This document shows, one piece after another, positions 8,385 through 15,804 of a stretch of DNA of 41,831 bases; within the stretch, counting starts at the first letter, position 1; every line of letters starts with the position of its first letter. The position numbers and the translations under genes were made by a program. The notes under the pieces are model-generated. The model saw only the letters and a list, made by a program, of their open reading frames with translations, made no database searches and had not been told where the DNA came from. The DNA is taken from the NCBI GenBank assembly GCA_903951425.1, contig CAJBBX010000015.1, forward strand, positions 1-41,831. Reading direction: 5' to 3'. The DNA comes from an uncultured Chthonomonas sp. (GTDB lineage: Bacteria > Armatimonadota > Chthonomonadetes > Chthonomonadales > CAJBBX01).

Positions 8385-10139
8385 GTGACACTTCGGAACT
8401 TGGCCGCGCTTGCGGGCGTGGCCCTGGCGTCGGCCTGCGCCGCGTCCGGTAGCCTGACCTCTCGGCCCCAGCCGACCTCCTACGCCGCGCTGGCCGCCGG
8501 GCCTGGGCGGGTGCGGGCGCTGCAGGGGCGGACCTTCCGCTTCACCCTGGGCGACGGCGACAGCGCGCCGAACCGCCTGCCGACCATCACGAAGCTCCAG
8601 ATGGCCGACCCGAGCCCCGTCTCCTATGCCATCGGCGAGTGGGGCTACTCCTTCCACCAGCTCAAGAACGGCCAGCTCGACGGCGCCGGGCAGCCCCACT
8701 ACGGCGGCTACCCCACGCCCCCGCGCACCCGCGCCGAGGCTATGGAGGTGGTGCGCCGCTACTACCTGCGCCTGCGCGAGATCGCCATGGCGAAGGCCAC
8801 ACCCGAGCAGCGCCGCTGCTTCATCGCCATCAACGGCCACTACTGCTACCTGCACTACGCCTGCGAGTGGGGATGCGACGTGGTGGGCAGCGAGGTGGGC
8901 GAGAACATCAACAGCATCCAGGCGCACATCGCCTTCACCCGCGGCGCGGCGCGGCAGTACGGCAAGCCGTGGCTCATCGACTTCTCGCCCTGGTATGGGC
9001 CCTCCATCTTCGACGAAGACCCGCGCATGACCTGGGGCGAGAACTCCGGCCCCACGCACGGGCACTCCATGAGCCTCATCCTCCGCACTTTCTACGCCGC
9101 CTACATGGCAGGAGCCAACATCGTCGTGGCCGAGGGCGGGGCCATTAACGCCTTCCGCAGCCAGACGCCCGGTCCCGACGGCCTGCTGCCGCTCTCCACG
9201 CTGGGCGTCGAGGCGGCGCGCTTTAACCGCTTCGCCCGCCGCCACCCCGACCGCGGCATCTCCTACGCGCCCGTGGCCCTGGTGCTGCCCGTCGATCACG
9301 GGATATTCCCCGGCTTCCTGCCCAAGACCACGTGGAACGCCTTCCCGTACCAGCCGGGCGACCAGTTTGTCCTCGACGCCCTAAACGCCTTCTTCCCCGG
9401 CAGCCTGGGCGACCCCGACCAGCCCGAGCGACCCGACCGCCAGCCGGGCGACCCGACCTGGAAGGACCCGAACTACATGCGCACGGAGGCCCTGCGGCTG
9501 GTGGCCTCGCCGCATGGCGACATCGTGGACGTGCTGCTGGCCAACGCGCCCGAGGCCGTCCTGCGCTCCTACCCGGTGGCGGTGCTGGCCGGCGAGTTCG
9601 TCCCGGACGCGGCGCTGGCGCGCAAGCTCGCAGGCTACGTGCGGCAGGGCGGCACGCTGGTCGTCGATCCCGTGGCCCGGCGGTCGGGCCTGCTCGCATC
9701 GGTGGCGGCTATCCGCGAGCCCGCCGCAGGCAAGCCCTACAGCCGATTGGCCCTGGGCAAGGGCGCGGTGATCTCCCTGGCCGCCTCGCGGCCTGACGAG
9801 CCCACCGCACAGCGGCCACTCTCCCGCGTGCTGGCGCAAATGCGGCGCGAGCTAGTGCCGGTCGAGGTGACGGGCCGGGTGGAGACGCTCCTTAGCCGCA
9901 CGCGCGACGGCTGGATCGTCACCATCATCAACAACGAGGGCGTCCGCAAGGAGTTCCGCAAGCCGGCCGAAGTCAACCCCGCCGCGGCCCAGACCGTGGC
10001 GCTGCGCTGGACCGGCCAGGGCCGGGTGTCGGCCGCGACCCTCTGGGGCCACGAGCGCGACATGCCGCTGGCCGTGGGCCGCCTGCGCGTCGCCGTGCCG
10101 CCGGGCGAGGTGCGGATCGTCCGCCTGACGGTGCGGTAG
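8385..10139 (+). CDS. Secreted GH-like protein, paralogue of 2250-4769
   Basis: A 584-residue exported protein. The GTG at 8385 is chosen because GGAGGTGA (8373-8380) precedes it and a signal sequence starts right there (TLRNLAALAGVALASAC); the cysteine could be a lipid-attachment site, though alanine at the lipobox -3 place is not ideal. It lacks the N-terminal jelly-roll of its paralogue, but shares the core: VGSEVGENINS versus IGVEVCENIPG, FTRGAARQYG versus FTRGAGRQYG, THGHSMSLILRTFYAAY versus DHGHSVNLLERHWYAAW, then VLAGEFVPDAALARKL and a last sandwich with IVTIINNEGVRKEF. The family looks like a TIM-barrel glycosidase with a GH42-like tail; the substrate and catalytic acids are unknown. 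TATACT at 8361-8366 may be its own -10 element. Confidence 0.72.
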   Translation: MTLRNLAALAGVALASACAASGSLTSRPQPTSYAALAAGPGRVRALQGRTFRFTLGDGDSAPNRLPTITKLQMADPSPVSYAIGEWGYSFHQLKNGQLDGAGQPHYGGYPTPPRTRAEAMEVVRRYYLRLREIAMAKATPEQRRCFIAINGHYCYLHYACEWGCDVVGSEVGENINSIQAHIAFTRGAARQYGKPWLIDFSPWYGPSIFDEDPRMTWGENSGPTHGHSMSLILRTFYAAYMAGANIVVAEGGAINAFRSQTPGPDGLLPLSTLGVEAARFNRFARRHPDRGISYAPVALVLPVDHGIFPGFLPKTTWNAFPYQPGDQFVLDALNAFFPGSLGDPDQPERPDRQPGDPTWKDPNYMRTEALRLVASPHGDIVDVLLANAPEAVLRSYPVAVLAGEFVPDAALARKLAGYVRQGGTLVVDPVARRSGLLASVAAIREPAAGKPYSRLALGKGAVISLAASRPDEPTAQRPLSRVLAQMRRELVPVEVTGRVETLLSRTRDGWIVTIINNEGVRKEFRKPAEVNPAAAQTVALRWTGQGRVSAATLWGHERDMPLAVGRLRVAVPPGEVRIVRLTVR

Positions 10140-10201
10140 ACCGTGCGGCCTGGGCGGCGTATACTCACACCGGCGGCTCACCCGCCCACGGAGGATGAAC
10201 C

Positions 10202-11206
10202 ATGCGCGCTGATGCTCTGATCTGCTCCGAGGAGCAGGCCTTCTCGCTGCAAGCCGTCGAGCTGGACGATCCGGGCCTCGGCGACCTGCTGGTGCGGACG
10301 ATCGCCACCGGCGTCTCCATTGGGACCGAGTTCGCCCTGGTGCGCAACAAGATATCCTGGGGCCCCTATCCGATCTGCACCGGCTATCAGGGCGTGGGCG
10401 TCGTGGAGCAGGCCGGGGCCGACGTGCAGGGCTTCTCGGTGGGTGATACGGTCTACTACCGCGACAACCGCGCCATGCGGCTGGCCGGCGGCGAGCGCGT
10501 CTCGTGCGTCTCCGGCACGCACTGCAGCCACGCGGTGATCGACCCGGTGCGCACCCACGGCGTGGCCCTTCTCCCGCCCGGGGTGGACGTGGATGCGGCC
10601 TCCCTCTTCGTCCTTCCCGCCGTGGGGCTCTACGGCGTCGACATGGCCAACCCGCGCATGGGGCAGTCCGTGGTGGTCTACGGGGTGGGCATGGTCGGCC
10701 TGGGAGTGGTTGCGGCCTGCGCGCACCGGGGTTGCGTGGTGATCGCCGTCGACACCGATGCCGCGCGGCTGGAGGTGGCCCGCAAGATGGGCGCCGACCA
10801 CCTGATCGACGCCTCGACGCAGGATGTGCCGCAGGCAGTCTTCGCGCTCTGCCCCGGCGGCGCCGACGTCGTCTTCGAGAGCACGGGCATCCCGGCGCTG
10901 CTGGACCGGGCCATCGAGCTATGCCGCGCCTTCGGCTCGTTCGTCTGGCAGGGGAACTACGGCGAGGCGCCGGTGAGCCTCCGCTTCCTGCCGCCCCACG
11001 GCCGCAAGCTGACGATGCACTTCCCCTGCGATGACGGCCAGGCCCCGTGCCGGCGCGCCGTCCTCAAGAACATGGCCATGGGCACGTTGCCCTGGGAGCG
11101 CGTCATCAGCCACCGCACGCCCGCCGCCGAGGCCCCCGCCCTCTTCGACCGCATCAACCGCGGAGCCGCCCCGGACGTGCTGGGCGCGCTGGTCCGCTGG
11201 TCCTGA
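10202..11206 (+). CDS. MDR-family dehydrogenase lacking the usual zinc ligands
   Basis: This 334-residue protein has the medium-chain dehydrogenase/reductase layout: a GroES-like N-terminal part (GYQGVGVVEQAG, FSVGDTVYY) and a Rossmann NAD(P) domain from about residue 155 (VYGVGMVGLGVVAACAHRGC, then IAVDTDAARLEVARKMGADH). The catalytic-zinc signature is missing: the usual GxCxxD is GVSIGTE, and GHE is GYQ. It therefore resembles the zinc-less subgroup that includes bacteriochlorophyllide dehydrogenase-like proteins (BchC relatives). Substrate is probably a sugar or polyol, but this is inference. AGGA sits 7-8 bases before the ATG. TATACT at 10160-10165 may be a -10 element; no good -35 is seen. 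Confidence 0.8.
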   Translation: MRADALICSEEQAFSLQAVELDDPGLGDLLVRTIATGVSIGTEFALVRNKISWGPYPICTGYQGVGVVEQAGADVQGFSVGDTVYYRDNRAMRLAGGERVSCVSGTHCSHAVIDPVRTHGVALLPPGVDVDAASLFVLPAVGLYGVDMANPRMGQSVVVYGVGMVGLGVVAACAHRGCVVIAVDTDAARLEVARKMGADHLIDASTQDVPQAVFALCPGGADVVFESTGIPALLDRAIELCRAFGSFVWQGNYGEAPVSLRFLPPHGRKLTMHFPCDDGQAPCRRAVLKNMAMGTLPWERVISHRTPAAEAPALFDRINRGAAPDVLGALVRWS

Positions 11207-11319
11207 CCCCGACGCCTCAGGCGCCCCCGTCCCCGCGAATCCCTGAACCCAGGGGGTCTGCGGGGCCCGAGGCTACTTGGCTACATGGTAAACTACGCAC
11301 ATAGTCAAGGGGGCAGTGC

Positions 11320-11634
11320 ATGAGTATGGACCGGTACCAGGTGCGGGCGGACATCATCAAGGCCATGGCGCATCCGAGCCGCCTGATGATCATCGATGCC
11401 CTCGCCTCAGGCGAGCGGTGCGTCTGCGACCTGCAGCAACTGGTCGGCGCCGATATGTCGACCGTCTCCAAGCACCTCACCGTGCTGCGCCACGCAGGCA
11501 TCGTCGAGTCGCGTAAGGAGGGCCTCTGGGTCCACTACCGGCTTCGGGTGCCCTGCATCACGCAGTTCTTCGGTTGCGTGGAGGCGGTGCTGGCCGCCCG
11601 CGCCGACGGGGTCGCAGAGGCCTGCGCACGATGA
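11320..11634 (+). CDS. arsR: ArsR-family metalloregulator
   Basis: A 104-residue winged-helix repressor. The metal-site sequence ERCVCDL (Cys34, Cys36) sits at the start of the recognition region, as in ArsR proteins that sense As(III)/Sb(III) through an alpha-3 CVC site; the recognition helix DMSTVSKHLTVLRHAG follows. It heads an operon: its TGA overlaps the ATG of the permease (ATGA at 11631). AAGGGGG lies upstream of the start. The spacer before it (11207-11319) has no convincing sigma-70 promoter; TAAACT at 11289-11294 is a possible -10, and ACTA...TAGT at 11292-11305 a weak operator. As(III) release is expected to switch on the operon. Confidence 0.9.
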   Translation: MSMDRYQVRADIIKAMAHPSRLMIIDALASGERCVCDLQQLVGADMSTVSKHLTVLRHAGIVESRKEGLWVHYRLRVPCITQFFGCVEAVLAARADGVAEACAR

Positions 11635-12710
11635 GCGTCCCCGACGAGGTGGCGGTCCCGGCGCCGGAGTGCTCACCGGCCTCCGGCCTGCGCCTCTGGC
11701 AGGCGGCCGTCCTGGCGCTACTCGCCGGCGTTGCCTGGTGGGCCGTCTACGCCAACCTGGCCCCCGCCGCGCGGTGGCTCACCTACGGGGCGCTGCATCT
11801 ACCGAAGGGCGCCCACCTCTCGTCGGCCCTGGAGTTCTTCCTCTTCGAAGTGCCCAAGGTCCTGATGCTCCTGGTGGTGGTCGTCTTCGGCGTCGGGATC
11901 GTGCGGACCTTCTTCACCCCTGAGCGCACCCGGGCGATCCTGGCGGGCAAGCGCGAGTCGGTGGGCAATGTGCTGGCCGCCATGCTGGGGATCGTCACGC
12001 CCTTCTGCTCCTGTTCGGCGGTGCCGCTCTTCCTGGGCTTCGTGCAGAGCGGAGTGCCCCTGGGCGTCACCTTCTCGTTCCTCATCGCCGCGCCCATGAT
12101 CAACGAGATCGCGCTGGTCCTCCTCTTCGGCCTGTTCGGGCTGAAGGTGGCCGCGATCTATGTGGTCACGGGCCTCAGCGTCGCCATCCTGGCGGGCTGG
12201 ACCATCGGCCGGCTGCGCATGGAGCAGCACCTTGAGCCGTGGGTCCTGGAGCTGCGCGGCGGCGGCGAAGCCACGCTCGACGAAGACCGGCTGGACTGGG
12301 GCGCCCGTGTGCAGGCGGGCCTGACGGCGGTGCGCGAGATCGTGGGCAAGGTCTGGATCTACGTGGTGCTGGGCATCGCCGTGGGCGCCGGCATCCATGG
12401 CTACGTGCCTACGAACGCCCTGGCCGGCCTCATGGGGAAGCAGGCATGGTGGTCGGTGCCGCTGGCGGTGGTGCTGGGTGTGCCGATGTACTCCAATGCG
12501 GCCGGGATCGTACCGGTGGTGCAGGCGCTGCTGGGCAAGGGCGCCGCCCTGGGCACCTCGCTGGCGTTCATGATGGCCGTCATCGGCCTCTCGCTACCCG
12601 AGACCATCATCCTGCGCAAGGTCCTCCGCCCGCGCCTCATCGCCGTTTTCGTGGGCGTCGTGGCCACGGGCATCACCATGGTGGGATATCTCTTCAACGC
12701 CCTGTTCTAG
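11631..12710 (+). CDS. arsP: ArsP/UPF0718-type permease
   Basis: A 359-residue membrane protein of the DUF318/UPF0718 permease family, to which ArsP belongs. The family mark TPFCSCSAVPLF (Cys126 and Cys128) lies in a membrane helix, followed by a partner GFVQSGVPLGVTFSFLIAAP; a second half repeats the layout (VPMYSNAAGIVPVVQALLGKG). About 8-10 helices are seen. Characterised ArsP proteins export trivalent organoarsenicals such as methylarsenite. The start overlaps the ArsR stop. Since ArsM is encoded 4.5 kb downstream, the same cell probably makes methylated arsenic, which fits this role; broader metal or thiol transport by UPF0718 members cannot be excluded. Confidence 0.82.
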   Translation: MSVPDEVAVPAPECSPASGLRLWQAAVLALLAGVAWWAVYANLAPAARWLTYGALHLPKGAHLSSALEFFLFEVPKVLMLLVVVVFGVGIVRTFFTPERTRAILAGKRESVGNVLAAMLGIVTPFCSCSAVPLFLGFVQSGVPLGVTFSFLIAAPMINEIALVLLFGLFGLKVAAIYVVTGLSVAILAGWTIGRLRMEQHLEPWVLELRGGGEATLDEDRLDWGARVQAGLTAVREIVGKVWIYVVLGIAVGAGIHGYVPTNALAGLMGKQAWWSVPLAVVLGVPMYSNAAGIVPVVQALLGKGAALGTSLAFMMAVIGLSLPETIILRKVLRPRLIAVFVGVVATGITMVGYLFNALF

Positions 12711-12722
12711 AAAGGAGACGCT

Positions 12723-12953
12723 ATGGACATCCAAATTCTGGGAACCGGCTGCGCCAAGTGCAAGACGCTCTACGCCAACGCCGAAGCCGCCGTGAAGGAA
12801 CTGGGGCTCGACGCCACGCTGACCAAGGTCGAGGACCTGCGGGAGATCATCAAGCTCGGGGTCATGACCACCCCTGCGCTGGCGGTTAACGGCAAGGTAA
12901 AGGTGGCCGGCAAGGTCGCCACGGTGGCCGACATAAAGAAGCTGCTGGCCTGA
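12723..12953 (+). CDS. Small thioredoxin-fold redox protein (TM0996/MTH895 type)
   Basis: This 76-residue cytoplasmic protein has the CAKC motif (Cys10, Cys13) after the first strand, a cis-proline site TTPALAVNG, and the VKVAGKV strand typical of the redox-active disulfide protein 2 family. AAAGGAG ends 5-6 bases before the ATG. It follows the ArsP-like permease by 12 bases; this permease-plus-mini-thioredoxin pair recurs in many genomes. It probably reduces the permease cysteines or an arsenical cargo, but the partner is inferred. Confidence 0.88.
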   Translation: MDIQILGTGCAKCKTLYANAEAAVKELGLDATLTKVEDLREIIKLGVMTTPALAVNGKVKVAGKVATVADIKKLLA

Positions 12954-12982
12954 CGCCGGCGCAAGTACGCTAGGAGACCGAC

Positions 12983-13381
12983 ATGGCCGATTGCTGCGCA
13001 TCGAACGACAACATCCTGCTCTTCTCCTGCTCCGGCGGCTCCAACGTCGCCCAGATCGCCAACGACGCCGCGAAGGCGCTGGACCAGCTCGGCCAGGGCC
13101 GCATGTACTGCGCGGTCGGCGTGGCAAGCCGCTTGCCGAGCTTCATCGAGACGGCTAACGCCGCCGGTAAGCGCGTCGCCATCGACGGCTGCGAGGTGCA
13201 CTGCCTGAAGAAGGGCTTCGAAGCCGCAGGCGTGCCTGTGGATGTCCACGTGGTGGTGACCGACCTGGGGATTGCCAAGGGCCACCACTTCAACTATCGA
13301 CCGGACGACGTTGCGCTCGTGGCCGGTGCTGTGGGCGACAAGCTGGGCGCCCGTCCATGCTGCTCGGGCGGCGGCCAGTGA
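12983..13381 (+). CDS. DGC-domain cysteine-rich protein
   Basis: This 132-residue protein matches the DGC family (putative zinc-binding, PF08859-like): an N-terminal CC pair (4-5), FSCSGGSN (Cys16), Cys43, the eponymous AIDGCEVHC (Asp68-Gly69-Cys70, Cys74) and a CC pair at 126-127. Such a cysteine set suits binding of a soft metal or metalloid; in this neighbourhood As(III) is a fair guess, not shown. AGGAGA lies upstream of the ATG. Its last codons overlap the next gene. Confidence 0.85.
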   Translation: MADCCASNDNILLFSCSGGSNVAQIANDAAKALDQLGQGRMYCAVGVASRLPSFIETANAAGKRVAIDGCEVHCLKKGFEAAGVPVDVHVVVTDLGIAKGHHFNYRPDDVALVAGAVGDKLGARPCCSGGGQ

Positions 13382-13716
13382 GCGCCGTCGAGACCACGAT
13401 TGACGCAGGGGTCTGCGGCTTCGTGACGCGCGTTCGGGCCACGGCCGACTCCGACGCCATGGTCCGCTTCGAGATCGACAGCCCCTGCGCCAACATCCAG
13501 GGGCTTGCCGTGCGCCTACCGGCCGTGGACGCTTACGCCGAGATCGGCGCCGGCTTCGAGGGAGAGGTCTTGCGCACGGCGCGCACGTCGCTCAAGGCCT
13601 GCTGCAGCGGCTGTGTGGTACCCAACGGCATCTTCAAGGGCATGCAGATCGCCGCCGGGCTGGCCCTTCCCCGCGACATCAGCATGGGCTTCGAACGGGT
13701 GGAGGAGAAGACATGA
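13378..13716 (+). CDS. DUF6951-like small protein
   Basis: A 112-residue protein starting at GTG 13378, which overlaps the previous stop codon (GTGA); an ATG at 13357 further upstream is possible but would force a longer overlap. Recognisable phrases are IDAGVCGFVTRVRA, FEIDSPCANIQGLA, KACCSGCVVPNGIFKGM and a last GLALPRDISMGFE. These resemble a family seen next to DGC proteins in archaea and bacteria (DUF6951, name from memory). Cysteines at the start and in the CCSGC cluster suggest metal or metalloid binding. Function is not known. Confidence 0.72.
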   Translation: MSAVETTIDAGVCGFVTRVRATADSDAMVRFEIDSPCANIQGLAVRLPAVDAYAEIGAGFEGEVLRTARTSLKACCSGCVVPNGIFKGMQIAAGLALPRDISMGFERVEEKT

Positions 13717-14114
13717 CTTCAACGGCCCTCGGCAAGGTGGTGGTCGTGTTGGTCCTGCTGGCCGCAATCATCGGCGTGACGCAGCTCAAGCGGCCGCCGG
13801 GGCCCCGCCCTGCCGATGCACCGGCGGCCGCGAAGGCTCTGCCGCGCCTGCTTGAGCTCGGTTCCACCACCTGCATCCCCTGCAAGATGATGGCCCCGAT
13901 CCTGGATGAGGTGCGCCGAACCTACGCGGGCAAGCTCACGGTGGAGGCCATCGACGTCCGCAAGGAGCCGGGCATGGCCGAGAAGTACGGCATCGAGTCC
14001 ATTCCCACGCAGGTCATCCTTGGTCCTGGCGGCAACGAGCTGTTCCGCCACGTCGGCTTCTTTGCCAAGGAGGACCTGGTGGCCAAGCTGACGGAGCTCG
14101 GCATCGCGCCGTAG
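13713..14114 (+). CDS. Membrane-anchored thioredoxin
   Basis: A 133-residue thioredoxin with an N-terminal hydrophobic segment (residues 8-25, VVVVLVLLAAII) that would anchor or export it. The active site is CIPC (Cys54, Cys57) within LELGSTTCIPCKMMAP; the cis-proline loop is GIESIPTQVIL. The start ATG overlaps the previous stop (ATGA). Together with the next two genes it would form an extracytoplasmic thiol-reducing chain: CcdA moves electrons across the membrane and these thioredoxins take them up. The sequence is closely similar to the C-terminal half of the next gene product, so the two arose by duplication. Confidence 0.88.
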   Translation: MTSTALGKVVVVLVLLAAIIGVTQLKRPPGPRPADAPAAAKALPRLLELGSTTCIPCKMMAPILDEVRRTYAGKLTVEAIDVRKEPGMAEKYGIESIPTQVILGPGGNELFRHVGFFAKEDLVAKLTELGIAP

Positions 14115-14125
14115 GGAGGAAACCC

Positions 14126-15031
14126 ATGCGACACCTCAGTCCAGGGCTGGTGACCCTCGTACTGCTTCACGGCATGGCTGCTGCCGGACAGACGGTGGAG
14201 AGTACCCACAAGGGCCTGAGTTCAGGCCCCTTGCGGCATGCGCGACTGGCTAGCCTGAGCGACGGAACGGTCGTACGCGCAGGCGCCCTCCGGGTGACCA
14301 ACGCGCAACTCGCCGCGGAGATCAGCAAGGCGGCGGCCAAACTGCAGCCGCAGCTCCGGAGGAATGCATTCCTCCTGGCGGAGCAGCGCGTTACGCGACT
14401 CCTACTGGCCGCAGAGGCTACCGACTGGGCGGCCCGGACAAAGCGGGTTGCCGCAGCGGCCGACGATGCCGCGCGCACCGGCGCATACCTGCAGGACATC
14501 GCAGGCAAGGCCGTCGTGAGTGACGCCGAGGCCCGGGAGTTCTATGAGTCCAACAGGGATACAGTCGGCGGCGCAGCCTACGATGCCGTCGCCTCAGACC
14601 TGAAGCAGTATCTGCTCCAGCAAAAGCGGCAGGCGGTGCTAGACGAGCACATCAATGGGCTGAGCAATCGGAAGCCCATCGAAGTGGACGCAGCCTGGTG
14701 CAAGGTCCAGGCGGAGACAGCACTTGACAACCCGGTTGACCGGGCGCGCCGATCCGGTAAGCCGGCTCTGGTGGACTTCGGCTCCAAGGGCTGTCGCCCC
14801 TGCGACATGCTTGCCCCCATCCTAGATGAACTCCGAAAGGCGTACGCGGGCAAGTGCGCGGTGCTGTTCGTGCAGGTTACGGAGAACCAGATGCTTGCCG
14901 CGCGCTATGGTGTCAGCAGCATCCCGGTCCAGATCTTCTTCGACAAGGACGGCAGCGAAGTCTCCCGGCATGTGGGGTTCATCCCCAAGGACCTGATCAT
15001 CAAGCAACTGGCAGGCATCGGAGTGAAGTAG
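14126..15031 (+). CDS. SurA_N-like/thioredoxin fusion protein
   Basis: A 301-residue exported protein: a weak signal sequence (residues 1-21, LVTLVLLHGMAAAG), then helices of the SurA/PpiC chaperone N-terminal type (LRVTNAQLAAEISKAA; VVSDAEAREFYESNRDT; LKQYLLQQKRQAVLDEHING), with no peptidyl-prolyl isomerase domain, then a thioredoxin domain from about residue 205 with CRPC (Cys223, Cys226) and SSIPVQIFF. The C-terminal part resembles the preceding gene product strongly. GGAGG precedes the ATG. The fusion suggests delivery of reducing power to an unfolded or metal-damaged client outside the cytoplasm; this is inference. A free cysteine lies at 192. Confidence 0.82.
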   Translation: MRHLSPGLVTLVLLHGMAAAGQTVESTHKGLSSGPLRHARLASLSDGTVVRAGALRVTNAQLAAEISKAAAKLQPQLRRNAFLLAEQRVTRLLLAAEATDWAARTKRVAAAADDAARTGAYLQDIAGKAVVSDAEAREFYESNRDTVGGAAYDAVASDLKQYLLQQKRQAVLDEHINGLSNRKPIEVDAAWCKVQAETALDNPVDRARRSGKPALVDFGSKGCRPCDMLAPILDELRKAYAGKCAVLFVQVTENQMLAARYGVSSIPVQIFFDKDGSEVSRHVGFIPKDLIIKQLAGIGVK

Positions 15032-15034
15032 CCC

Positions 15035-15730
15035 ATGCAGTCCCTGTTCGCATCGCTGACCCACGCCGTCGAGGGCGCCCCCGGCGTCGCGCTGGCGGCC
15101 GCCCTCGCCTGGGGCGTGCTCAGCGTCCTGCTGAGCCCGTGCCACCTGGCAGGCATCCCCCTGATCGTGGGCTTTATCGCAGGCCAGGGCGAGATGACCA
15201 CCAGGCGCGCCTTCTGGACTGCCTCAAGCTTCGCGTTCGGGATCCTCGTGACCATCGCCGCCATCGGCGCGCTCACTGCCGCGCTCGGCCGCATGGCGGG
15301 CGACCTGGGCGGCTGGGTCAACTACGCGGTGGCGGCGATCTTCTTCCTGGTGGGCCTGCACCTGGTCGGCGTGATCCCGCTGAGCTTTGCGGGCGCCGGG
15401 CAGGTGAACATGCGGCGGCGCGGCCTGCTCGCGGCGCTCATCCTGGGCCTGGTCTTCGGCATCGCCCTCGGGCCGTGTACCTTCGCCTACATGGCCCCGG
15501 TGCTGGCTGCGGCCTTCAGAGTGGCGCCGGCCTCGCCGATCACCGCCGCCGGCCTCCTGCTGGCCTACGGCATCGGCCACTGCGCGGTCATCGTCGCCGC
15601 GGGCACATCGGCGGAAGCCGTGCAGCGCTACCTCAAGTGGAACGAGGGTTCCAGGGGCATGGCCGCGCTCAAGGCCGCCTGCGGCGTGCTGGTGATGCTG
15701 GGCGGCCTCTACATGCTCTACACGGCATAG
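15035..15730 (+). CDS. ccdA: CcdA/DsbD-like thiol:disulfide electron carrier
   Basis: A 231-residue protein with six hydrophobic segments. The two conserved membrane cysteines of the CcdA family are visible, in LLSPCHLAGIPLI (Cys36) and ALGPCTFAYMAP (about residue 148). CcdA proteins carry electrons from cytoplasmic thioredoxin to extracytoplasmic thioredoxins. The gene starts three bases after the stop of the SurA-thioredoxin fusion and ends the first arsenic operon, so the two exported thioredoxins upstream are its likely acceptors. Cytochrome c maturation is the other classic role, but no such genes are near. Confidence 0.88.
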   Translation: MQSLFASLTHAVEGAPGVALAAALAWGVLSVLLSPCHLAGIPLIVGFIAGQGEMTTRRAFWTASSFAFGILVTIAAIGALTAALGRMAGDLGGWVNYAVAAIFFLVGLHLVGVIPLSFAGAGQVNMRRRGLLAALILGLVFGIALGPCTFAYMAPVLAAAFRVAPASPITAAGLLLAYGIGHCAVIVAAGTSAEAVQRYLKWNEGSRGMAALKAACGVLVMLGGLYMLYTA

Positions 15731-15743
15731 CGCCCCAGGGGGA

Positions 15744-15773
15744 TTGACAACGGGCCCGGCGTACGCCTACAAT
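15744..15773 (+). promoter_or_regulatory. Sigma-70-type promoter of the second ars operon
   Basis: TTGACA at 15744-15749 and TACAAT at 15768-15773 are separated by 18 bases. The match to the -35 box is perfect, and the position upstream of arsR2, with the operator right after it, makes this the best promoter in the window together with the one at 25494-25522. Confidence 0.8.
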
Positions 15774-15793
15774 AGTTCGACACTTCTCGAACT
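15774..15793 (+). promoter_or_regulatory. ArsR-type operator, perfect inverted repeat
   Basis: AGTTCGA (15774-15780) and TCGAACT (15787-15793) form a perfect 7-bp inverted repeat with a CACTTC spacer. It begins immediately after the -10 box and would cover the transcription start. A bound ArsR dimer here would block transcription initiation; TTCGA half sites are typical of several ArsR-family operators. Confidence 0.78.
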
Positions 15794-15804
15794 CTGGAGG
15801 CATG

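Noticed and set aside
11207-11319. CCCTG-AACC-CAGGG hairpin (11241-11254) as a terminator of the dehydrogenase gene
   Set aside because: Stem is only five base pairs and no T-run follows; not listed as a feature.
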